Below, one piece after another: positions 45,050 through 55,445 of a DNA stretch of 64,000 nucleotides. The translations under genes were made by a program, and so were the position numbers. Each line of letters opens with the position of its first letter. Within the stretch, counting starts at the first letter, position 1. Source of the DNA: Impatiens glandulifera (lineage: Eukaryota; Streptophyta; Magnoliopsida; Ericales; Balsaminaceae); assembly GCF_907164915.1 (NCBI RefSeq), contig NC_061868.1:47615689-47679688 (forward strand), in the 5' to 3' direction. The notes below the pieces were generated by a model. The model made no database searches, was not told the origin of the DNA, and saw nothing but the letters and a program-made list of their open reading frames with translations.

Positions 45050-47010
45050 TACTTTTTTTATTATTGTTATGTCAAAGAAATGAATTAGTAGATTGAGAAT
45101 TATTTAGACAAACGTTTTAATAAACTGAATTAATATATTTGTATATTTCAAATTTAACCATTTTTTAAAAAACATAAGCAGATGAATATGTGACATTGTA
45201 TTTATAAGTTTATTTGTTTATGATGTAAACCATTGTATTTATAAATTTATTTTTTTATAACAATATTAAAGGATGATAAGATATTTTATAAATTATATTA
45301 ATACAATATTTAACATTAATATCGTTCCACTCTTGTTGTGATATAAAATATTTGAAATTAAAAATAACATCAGACTTCATTTTTTTCACAGTTAATATGA
45401 TTATGCATTCAACATACATGTCGGCCTGAGGAAAGCCTAGAGACTCACGGGTTTGGACAGCTCACCTCCAGGCAGCCTTAGACAAAAAATTTTATACGTT
45501 GGTTGATGATAAACATAAATAAATATATTTGAATATAACTTCAAATTTCACTGCAAACCATTATTTTTAACAATTTTTAAAACTAAAATTAAGTTAACCA
45601 AAATTATTTTTTATCGTTTTTTTACTTAGGTCATGGTGACCCGATTCTTGGGATCCACACTGCGAAATATATCAAATTTTGCCCATCTATGAATTACCTT
45701 TGTTTTAATGTTGTGTTTGGTAGAAAATAAGGTACAATCGTAAAAGTGTTTGATTAAAATTATTTTATATTTACAGTAAAATCATGATATAATTTATACT
45801 TTGAAAAGAGTATAAATTTGTAACACTCTACACCAGTTAAAAGGAGGTATTAAATTCATAATTTATTTTTACTATTTTTTTATCCTATTTTTTAATATTA
45901 ACATTTATTTGTGTATTTAATTTTCATTAAAGTTTAATTATTATGTTTTTATTATTTTTAATTTTAGTATATAATATATATATTTATTAGATAAACTTAT
46001 TTTTTAAAATTTATCATTTACAAATTTAAATAATTTAAAATTTTATTTATTTTTACAAAGAAAGTCAATCTTTATTATATAATTAGTAATATAAAAATAA
46101 TAATAATATTATTAATAATTATAATTATTATATCTTTAACTCGTTAGTCAATAATTTTAAAAAAAATATATTATTTTTCATGTTTTAAATAAAATTATGA
46201 AATAATACTAATTATTTAATTTTATATATTATTATTAATTTAACATAATAACGTACTTATATTATTATTTATTTATTTGATATAATATTTAAATTAATTA
46301 AAATAAATTTTAATTAACATTAAAATATAAATAAAGTTAATTAAAAATAATATTAAAAAAATAATTAACAAAATAAAATAATAATTTTATTTTTATATTT
46401 AAATTTTATATTGTCAACCAAACAAAAAAATTATAAATTTATATTATTTATATAATGTCTTATACTTTCGATCAAACAATAATAATATATACAAATTATA
46501 TTATTTTATACTTCCGTAACCTTTATATCTCTTATAGTTTATACATGGTATCAAAAACAGCCTTAATGTATAACCTATGTTGTAAGTAGAACTTAATTAT
46601 ATTAAAACAATAAGAGTGTATCACCTATATATTATTACATAATATATATATAAATATGCCATTATTATTATATATAAATTTAATTAAATAATTAAATTTA
46701 CTTATATTTGTAAATATTATTTTATATAATGTAAATTTTCAATATCAATTTTTTATTTATAATTTTCTTTTAATTGGTATGAAAATAAATAAAAGAAGTA
46801 TAAAAATTTATAAGTAAATTTTGTTTTTTTAAAATATAGATATTTTATTATTATCATATTATTCTATCTGTCTCTTATTAAATATTATTATATATTAAGT
46901 ATAATTAGAAAATTAATTAATTAAACTTGATCTTTCTTCCACTTTATTATTTTCAATTATATTTCATTTACTTTTTATTGATGAGTTAGTAATAATAAAC
47001 ACATAATGTC
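45050..47010. repeat. ZIP-upstream block R, copy B, gene missing
   Basis: Follows copies A and C until aataataaacacataatg (about 46990-47008), which in the others lies about 185 bp before the ZIP start, then switches to block P sequence. The ZDRE and the ZIP gene are absent. Carries an extra segment at about 45428-45490 (aaagcctagagactcacggg) not in copy A. Confidence 0.75.
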
Positions 47011-47024
47011 TTATTAATTTTTAT

Positions 47025-47555
47025 TGATGTCCTTCATTTTTATTGATGTCTTATTAATTTTAACTATATTAATTTTGTTATCTATGGGGTTCGGGCAGCT
47101 GGTAATTCTGGTATTGGGCTGTTTCAAGTTTCAGCCCTGTCTTTAGTGGGCTTCGATTTTATGGACTCCTTATAATGGAATTAGCCCACTCGTTACAAAA
47201 TATACAGTATATTGAAAGTCATACTATTTAATAGATTTAAAAAAAATTATTAAATAAATTCATAAGCTTGTTGTAATTTGTAAATACTAATTTAATATTC
47301 AATTTATAACTCTATAGTAAATAAAAAAAAGTTAATGTATATTAAAATAAAAAAGTTTGAGCAAAAAAATATGAAATGAAGAGAAAATAATAAAAAGAAA
47401 AAAAAGAAAAAACGTTATTTAATAGGTTATCGATGTCGTAAGTTTTCGAGAGGAACGAATAACTCTCTTACGGAAGGCTTTCCGGAATGAATATCATAAT
47501 TTTTAATAATAATAGCATGATAAATGATACGCATCGAACAACTACGATCAATTCA
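47025..47555 (-). repeat. Block P plus LINE tail, copy
   Basis: Same succession as 12797-13300: gcagctggtaattctggtat, cctgtctttagtgggctt, then the reverse-strand LINE tail (aagttttcgagaggaacgaa ... gatacgcatc). Joins block Q at about 47555. Confidence 0.7.
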
Positions 47556-47920
47556 TTATTCGATAAAATATTTAAACTATATTCCATAAATTAAAAACTA
47601 GAGACTTTTATTTTAAAGGTTTGGTAAGGAAAAATGAGTTTTCACACCTCCTTATCGAATAACTTGTATAAATGGTTCTTTAACATATAAAATTGTTCAA
47701 ATGTGTTCTTAACATTCAAGTTCTTTTCAATTATTTTATTTGAATTAAGATTATAAAAAATAAATTATTTAGTATTGGATTTAAATTAAATGTTATTAAT
47801 ATATAATACAAAATAATTAATGAGATATATAAAAAATATAATTAAATTATTTAAAAATTATTCAATAAATAATATCAAAGTATTTGGAGAATTAATAATG
47901 TCATCTCCATAACATATGAA
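47555..47920. repeat. Block Q copy 4, left half
   Basis: Matches 29950-30330 and 15350-15730. It is cut at catatgaa by the MULE and resumes at 50491. Confidence 0.8.
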
Positions 47921-50490
47921 GGGAAATTGGACTAAATGACCCTAAAGATAGGGGTATTTGCGTCCGTGGTCACTGATAATTAAATTTGATCTGGTGACCA
48001 CTTTATTTTTTTTGGACGAAATTACCCTTTTCGCGTAACGCGAAGTGGCTTTGCAAAACGCGAAGTGAATTAGGTTAATATAAATACTTAAAATTTTCAT
48101 TTCCTTCATTTCTCTTCTCTCTCTTTCTCTCTCTTCTCTCTCTTCTCTCTCTCTGTTCTTGTTCGTCGGCCGACGACGGCGAAAACTTTGGCGACGGCGA
48201 AAACTTTGGCGACGAGGACTACGATTATGCCCCATGAATCTACAAAGATAAGAAAACCTTAACCTGAATCAATGTTTATAATACAGATTTATGTTCTTAT
48301 TTCAATACCTTCATTTCAAACCCTAACTCTAACCCAAATCGATTTATGTTCATGTTTCCAGCATCTCCATCTGAAAACCTTAAATCAATTAAATCTGTTC
48401 ATATTGGTTCATACTGGTTCATATTGATTCATATTGATTCATTTTTTTGTTCATCTTATTGTTCTTATGTCGATGATGATATTTGCAGATCATATGGGTT
48501 CTGTTTCGCGAAGTACTTCTCGTTACGCGAAGGGCTTCTCGTTACGCGAAGGGCTTCTCGTTACGCGAAGGGCTTCTCGTTACGCGAAGGGCTTCTCGTT
48601 TCGCGAAGGGCTTTATGTTTCGTCATATGGGTCTGGATTCAGTGAAGAGTACTTACAGCAAGACGGAAACCGGCTAAGTGTCGACGTTATAGATGAAAGA
48701 TTTTCTCAATAGTCAATACAATTGAGTTGTTTTCATTTAGGTGTTCTATATTAAAGGGTTTATTTATAGAATTGCATTTTGAAAAGGGGGAGACATAGAG
48801 AAATTGAGATTGGACTTGGATAAACTTCCCTTTCATATTAAGAGACTTTAATCCAATTTGCATTATTAAACTTAATCCTAATGGACATTAAAATAAGCTT
48901 CATTTACTCAAATTCTCTAATTAAAATGAGGCTTCATTTCTTTTGTCTGTTTTATTTTTTTAATCAGATATATATAAAAATTTTCTAATTATTAATGTAA
49001 TATTGTACTTTCATCCTGTCACTTAAAGAAATCAAATGATAAACATATTTTTGTTATTTACATTTGGGATAGAAATTTAAGACAAAACTCACCAAAATGT
49101 AAATTTTTTATCATTCATACTCACCAAGAAGTTTCAAACTAGACTAGAGAGTTATCATATATAAAGCTATAAAAAAACAAAAAATGGAGGACCAGTCTAG
49201 TTATTATTTGAACAAATAAGATATATCTTTTCTTTGGATATTGGTGGTAGTCTATTATGGAAATGAAAAATTGTTCTCATTCACCTAATCATTCACCTAA
49301 TATTTTCTTTGTCCTCGTCAATTTGTTCTAGTTGTTCATATTGCGCACCACCACGCCCATTATTATGATTGTTTGATTTTCTTTGTCCTCGTCGACGACA
49401 TTCATGTTCATACAATCCTTCCACTTCATCCTTCGGTTCCTCACGATCCTTTGGCTTCTCATAAGATTGCTCACGAGATTTCTCCCTATCACCCTCTCTA
49501 TTTCTTCCCTTTTCACGAGATTTTTCCCTACACATGATGGGGGTGAACATTAGAAGCATTCATATCAAAATGCACAAACTGAAATTCAGATTAAAAAACA
49601 CTAACTGTGTTTGGGAGAGGTACAATTCCAATTCTTTTGTTTGTTTAACAATTTAAAACTAAGAATTCAAATGAAAGCACCAAGGGTGTATGTAGTATTA
49701 CCGGTTTGCATGACGATCAGCCCTTTAGTATTCGTAGTGCTTATGTAGTATGCCCTTCGCGAAACGAGAAGCCCTTCGCGTAACGAGAAGCCCTTCGCGT
49801 AACGAGAAGCCCTTCGCGTAACGAGAAGCCCTTCGCGTAACGAGAAGTACTTCGCGTAACGAGAAGCCCTTCGCGAAACAGAACCCATATGATCTGCAAA
49901 TATCATCATCGACATAAGAACAATAAGATTAACAAAAAAATGAATCAATATGAATCAATATGAACCAGTATGAACCAATATGAACAGATTTAATTGATTT
50001 AAGGTTTTCAGATGGAGATGCTGGAAACATGAACATAAATCGATTTGGGTTAGAGTTAGGGTTTGAAATGAAGGTATTGAAATAAGAACATAAATTTGTA
50101 TTATAAACATCGATTCAGGTTAAGGTTTTCTTATCTTTGTAGAATAATGGGGCATAATCGTAGTCCTCGTCGCCAAAGTTTTCGCCGTCGCCAAAGTTTT
50201 CGCCGTCGCCAAAGTTTTCGCCGTCGCCAAAGTTTTCGCCGTCGCCGGCCGACGAACAAGAACAGAGAGAGAGAAGAGAGAGAGAAGAGAGAGAAGAGAG
50301 AGAAAGAAAGAGAGAGAAGCAAAATGAAGGAAATGAAAATTTTAAGTATTTATATTAACCTAATTCACTTCGCGTTACGCGAAAAGGGTAATTTCGTCCA
50401 AAAAAAAATAAAGTGGTCACCAGATCAAATTTAATTATCAGTGACCACAGACGCAAATACCCTTATCTTTAGGGTCTAGTCCAATTTCCC
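47921..50490. mobile_element. Non-autonomous MULE, 2570 bp, long TIRs
   Basis: Terminal inverted repeats of about 690 bp (47921-48612) and 740 bp (49750-50490), ending gggaaattggac at both outer ends. Flanked by a perfect 8 bp duplication catatgaa (47913-47920, 50491-50498). Empty sites with one catatgaa are at about 15715-15725 and 30320-30330 in other Q copies. TIRs contain two minisatellites: an 18 bp unit (gtcgccaaagttttcgcc; two in the left TIR, four in the right) and a 19 bp unit (cgcgaagggcttctcgtta; six left, seven right). No transposase is present. Long TIRs and the end sequence favour Mutator-like over hAT, although 8 bp is also the hAT duplication length. Open frames in the TIRs are minisatellite artefacts. 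Confidence 0.88.
49297..49527 (-). pseudogene. Exon-like gene fragment captured in the MULE
   Basis: On the minus strand a 231 bp open stretch is bounded by an acceptor (catgtgtag) and a donor (attag|gtgaatg), both in the same phase. It encodes a charged peptide with repeated R-E-K/D patterns (REKSREKGRNREGDREKSRE, then YEKPKDREEPKDE) and a C-terminal part with HNNGRGGAQYEQLEQIDEDK. Such R/E/D-rich tails occur in nuclear splicing-related proteins, but I cannot assign a parent gene. Mutator-like elements commonly carry host gene pieces, which suits this reading. Confidence 0.45.
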
Positions 50491-51000
50491 CATATGAAAG
50501 CAAAAAAGACCGACAAGTATAATCAACATTATTATTAATGAAAATGAGTTGTCATATGTATGTATAAGTCAAATCTAATATATAAATTGGGGTCCCCTGT
50601 GTAGAAATTTGTAGCAGCAAAGTAAGACTATAGTTGAGACATACTATAGTTTTGAAACTTGACTCGAGACTTAGGATTACCTTAACCATAAAAAAATGTT
50701 ATTAATATTATTTTTATTTCACTGTATATTAAATTATATTAAAAATATAATAATTTTAATTATATTAATCTTGTTTTAGGTCCGACTCATAATAAGAAAA
50801 ACATATTTCAATAGCTTTATAAGTTTGTTTCTTTTAATAAATTTATTTAAAAAAAATGTGAAGGGTGATAATTTTGAATTTTTTTTTTATTTTTTATTTT
50901 GTAGTAAATATACATTGAAAGTAAAATATTTTTTTAATAAAATAATAAAATATTTTATTATTTCTACTAATAAATTGAATTATTATTATATATACTCTCA
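50491..51000. repeat. Block Q copy 4, right half
   Basis: Resumes catatgaaagcaaaaaagac after the MULE and follows 15720-16140 and 30325-30790. Confidence 0.8.
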
Positions 51001-51600
51001 TTATCATGATCCCACATTTTAGTTAATCAAATATTTGATTCATATTTTTTAACCATTATCATTTGTTACCGATTTATTATCCCTCGACAAACCAAATATC
51101 ATTCATACTTGGTCAAATGTTTATATTTGTGTTTTTGTTAGGTTGAAAGTTCGAAACATATATATCATTTTTAATTTTACTTTTAAACGTTTCAAATTTA
51201 TGGTGGGTCAACATATGATTTGACCAAATTATCCATTTACTTCTATTTCTATATATATATATTATATCAAAAAAAATTAGTGAAATAATTAATCGTGATA
51301 ATAGGATAAATTAATCGGTAGAAGTAGAAAAAAAAAATTAGTAAAAGGAGAAAGAATATTCGGTGTTTAAAGGAATATTCTATTTTTCGCGGACATTCGC
51401 GGCCCCAGATTCGCGTTCCCTATCATTACTCTCTCTATATATATATATTTCAAACTTACAACCTAACAAAAATAGGTACAACCATCCAACCTAACCTAAG
51501 ACTTTATATTTTAACTCAACACAAAATTTGATAAACGTATGACATTCCTAACCGTTCAAACTTTTTAACTAACTAATATATATATATATATAAAGTTTTT
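51000..51600. repeat. Helitron-family fragments in both orientations
   Basis: 51060-51260 matches 16230-16440 in direct orientation; 51440-51580 (aacttacaacctaacaaaaa, then caacctaacctaagacttta) is the reverse complement of the family's tRNA-like segment. Between them, 51290-51430 has no recognised feature. Confidence 0.55.
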
Positions 51601-51719
51601 AATTTTATCTCTCATATATATTTTTAAGTTTAAAAAATATTATTTATCTCTCCTTATTCTTCATATTCATTATTTAACTTTTTTTTTAATTTTATTCTAT
51701 TTTTTCTCTAATTTTGTTT

Positions 51720-52640
51720 ATTTTTTTTCAAGATTTACAAAATAAGTATATATATATGTAAGTAATGATTTTATTTGTATTTTTAACACTTCTATATTAC
51801 TAATTTTAAAATTATTTTTTTTTCTTCAATCTTTATAATATTATAAACTTTTTAATTGAGTAATGGGGTACTTATCGGAGATTAGGTACCCGATGAATTA
51901 GGAATGTGAATAAAAGTATAGATACCCATCAAGTTTAGGGTCGGGGTCAGGTAGTATAATGAAAATCGAGTTCATGAGTACTTGAGGAAACAATCATATT
52001 ACTCACCTGCTATGAGGGGACCAAAATGGATGATCCCATAAGAGAAGATTCTTTCTAAAATTGAAATAATTAAAATTAATAAGAGTGCAAAAAAACAAAT
52101 TATTATAAAGACATCAAAAATAAAACTTCTATGTAACATAGTATGAAAATCACACTAAATAAACTTTTAATAACCAATATATAAAAAGAGAATGATTTGG
52201 GCATATAACGAAAACAAAGTTACGAATCCGATGTGATCCGTCACATTTGCAGTAAAATTGATTTATTTTTCTAAAAAATGACCATGTTCGGAAGAAGAGA
52301 AAAAATATATTTTTTACTCTCCGAGAAAATGGCTATGTTCAAAAAAATTTTTTGTCCCGAACATGAGGAGAGATTTTTTTTGAAAAATGGCCATGTTCGT
52401 GATATTTTTGTTTTGAACATTGCCATGTTCGGGAGATTTTTGTCCCGAACATGGCCATGTGCAGAAAAAAGAATTTTAATATTTGTTTTATGAGAAAATA
52501 ATGACCACGTTTGGAGATTTTTTTTTGTTTCTCTTTCTTGCACACGTGTCCGATCACATCAGATTCGTAGACTTGATTTTGTTCCCAAATTCCAAATTTG
52601 TTGCTCCTACCATGATTCTATATAAAAATATAAAAATAAG
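51720..52640. repeat. Dispersed block S, copy 2
   Basis: Matches 44085-45020, including the ggggtacc repeat (51866-51970) and the TIR element at 52196-52589. Confidence 0.75.
52196..52589. mobile_element. TIR element with internal hairpins, copy 2
   Basis: Left end tttgggcatataacgaaaac, then aaagttacgaatccgatgtg; right end on the other strand tttgggaacaaaatcaagtc, then tacgaatctgatgtgatcgg. Several ccatgttcg...gaacatgg units inside; the best is 52423-52454 with a perfect 12 bp stem (ccatgttcggga) and 8 nt loop. Small open frames on both strands are by-products of these palindromes. Confidence 0.65.
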
Positions 52641-52654
52641 AATATGTCAATACT

Positions 52655-53960
52655 TACTTTTTTTTATTGTTATGTCAAAGAAATGAATTAGTAGATCGAG
52701 AATTATTTAGACAAATGTTTTAATAAACTGAATTAATTTAAAATTTTATTTATTTTTATAAAGAAAGTCAATCTTTATTATATAATTAGTAATATAAAAA
52801 TAATAATAATATTATTAATAATTATAATTATTATATCTTTAACTCGTTAGTTCAATAATTTTAAAAAATATATTATTTTTCATGTTTTAAATAAAATAAT
52901 AAAATAATACTAATTATTTATTTTTACATATTATTATTAATTTACATAATAACGTAATTATATTATTATTTATTTATTTGATATAATATTTAAATTAATT
53001 AAAATAAAATTTAAATAACATTAAAATATCAATAAAATTAATTAAAAATAATATTAAAAAAATAATTAACAAAATAAAAATAAATAAAAAAAAAATAAAA
53101 TTATTATTTTATTTTTATACTTAAATTTTATATTTTTAACCAAACAAAAAATTATAAAACTATATTATTTATATAATGTCTAATACGTCCTAACCAAACA
53201 ATAATAATATATACAAATTATATTATTTTATACCTCCGTATCATTTATACTTATATAATTGTACCAAAAGCTAGAGCGGACCCCGAAGTTTGGGCTGCCC
53301 CAGACCTGGTAGAGCAAGATTTGACCCATAACCATATAGAAATTCTAATTTTTTTATCTTAAACCACCAAGCCGCAATTATTTATATTTAAAATTACAAT
53401 AAATTTAATAAAATACTTTGATATTTTTAATAAATAGATTGCCTTGGGAGTGAGTTGTCTTAACCCGAGGGCTGACCTGGCTTACCCAGGGCGGCCTGCC
53501 CCGCCAAAGCAGCCTTAATGTATAACCCATGTTGTGAATAGAACTTAATTATATTGAAACAATAAGAGTGTATCACCTGCATATTATATATATATCATTA
53601 TTATTATATATAAATTTAATTAAATAATTAAATATACTTATATTTGTAAATATTATTTTATATAATATCAAATTTTTATTTATAATTTTCTTTTTTTAAT
53701 TGGTATGAAAATAAATAAAAGAAGTATAAAAATTTATAAGTAAATTTTGTTTTTTTAAAATATATATATTTTATTATTATCATAATTGTCAAAATCTAGA
53801 TGATCTATCGGTCTCTTATTAAATATTATTATATATTAAGTATAATTAGAAAATTAATTAATTAAATTTGATCTTTCTTCCACTTAATTATTTTCAATTA
53901 TATTTCATTTACTTTTTATTGATGGTTAGTAATAATAAACACATAATGTTGTCATTTAAA
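52655..53960. repeat. ZIP-upstream block R, copy C
   Basis: Leads into ZIP copy 2. Shares with copy B an internal part (about 52740-53230, as 46020-46500) that copy A lacks. Interrupted by the insertion at about 53270-53505. Confidence 0.7.
53270..53505. mobile_element. Probable short TIR insertion
   Basis: Present only in copy C; copies A and B run straight from the ttgtacc / ggtatca region into gcagccttaatgtata. Ends are GC-rich and roughly inverted (ctagagcggaccccgaag and, on the other strand, ctttggcggggcaggccg). A short aaag direct repeat may be part of the target duplication. Family uncertain. Confidence 0.45.
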
Positions 53961-54031
53961 AAAATTGTCCTTTATTACCAAGTCAACGAGTCATGTCATT
54001 TCTTCCTTTCTCTCTGTAACTTGTAGCTCCA

Positions 54032-54041
54032 ATGTCGACAT
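54032..54041. promoter_or_regulatory. Zinc-deficiency response element (ZDRE), ZIP copy 2
   Basis: ATGTCGACAT at the same distance from the start codon as in copy 1 (88 bp). Confidence 0.8.
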
Positions 54042-55046
54042 TCTCTGTTCACCTTCATACCGTCTTCTTATTAAACGAAGAAGAAGAAACAACAAATCGA
54101 TCAAAACCCAGTGACCTATTGTATAATCATGATGAATTTGAAGCCTATTTCATTCCTCTTCTTCGCTATAATCATTCTCATCCTTCTTCCTAAATCGCTT
54201 CATGCAGAATGCGAATGTGAATCCGATACCGACGACAGAGACAGAGAGCAATCTCTCAAGCTTAAACTAATCGCATTAGCGTCTATACTAGTCGCCGGAG
54301 TAATCGGCGTATCACTCCCCAACCTAGGTCACAAAATTCCATCTTTAAGGGCAGAAAGTGATTTTTTCCTCGTACTGAAAGCCTTTGCCGCCGGCGTGAT
54401 TCTTGCCACCGGATTCGTCCACGTCTTGCCGGACGCATTCGAAAGCCTCACCAGTCCATGCTTGGGAGAGAAACCTTGGGGAAAATTCCCTTTCGTAGGT
54501 CTGATAGCAATGGCTTCGGCCGTCGGTACGATGATGATAGACGCATTCGCTACTGGTTATTACGAGAGGGCAAACGTGAAGAAAGTTGAAGGACAGATTC
54601 AGGTGGTGGTTGGAGACGAAGAGATGCAAGAACGCGAAGGCCACGTCCACGTGCATACTCACAGCGCAAATGGCCATGCTCACGGCCACACTCACGGAAC
54701 CCTAGAAAATGCAGATCTTCTTCGTCATCGTGTTATATCACAGGTAAATTAATTATCTTAAACCCTAAAAATCTGACCTAACTAAATTAATTATCTTAAA
54801 CAACAACTGGTGCAGGTATTGGAGTTTGGAATTATTGCACACTCTGTTGTGATTGGAATTTCATTGGGTGCATCTGAAAGTCCAAAAACAATAAAGCCAC
54901 TTGTAGTTGCTTTGAGTTTTCATCAGTTTTTTGAAGGATTGGGTCTTGGAGGATGCATCTGTCAGGCAAAATTCAAGGCAAGAACAGCATTGGTAATGGC
55001 TACATTCTTTTCCTTAACAACTCCAATTGGAATAGTGGTGGGATTT

Positions 55047-55414
55047 TGATGCGGTGCGAGTCGAAGAGATTGGAAGATAATCTAATTAAGGAAGGGATTG
55101 GAAGATATATTCTAATCAAGGAAAGGATTATAATATATATTCTAATTAAGGAAGAGATTACAAGGGATATTCTAAATTAGGTAGGGATATTCTTGTTATG
55201 GAAGGAATATCCTAAATTAGTGTAATTAAATTGTAATTAGACGTAATTCCTAATTTAATACGTGTAAGTCCTATAAATACCCTAAAGGTATTCCATTGAA
55301 AGAAGAAGATTATTAATCAGAAAACGAGGTTTCCTCAATATCTATCGACTTTCGGTATTCGTAAGAATCAACGAATCTTGATAAAGATTCATCCTAGCCA
55401 CGCACGCTGCATCA
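55047..55414 (+). repeat. Gypsy 5' LTR (368 bp)
   Basis: tgatgcggtgcgagtcgaag ... cgctgcatca. Contains internal short repeats of the tctaattaaggaa(g)ggatt type and a TATA-like tcctataaataccct about 95-145 bp before its end. Confidence 0.93.
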
Positions 55415-55445
55415 GTTGGTATCAGATTCCAGTCGACCCTGAGGT

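Noticed and set aside
48675..48687. Second ZDRE-like site, gtgtcgacgt
   Set aside because: One mismatch to RTGTCGACAY and no metal gene nearby; likely chance.
50096..50434. Arginine-rich frame with repeated SFRRRQ
   Set aside because: Product of the 18 bp minisatellite in the MULE TIR; the copy in the other arm has a different number of units.
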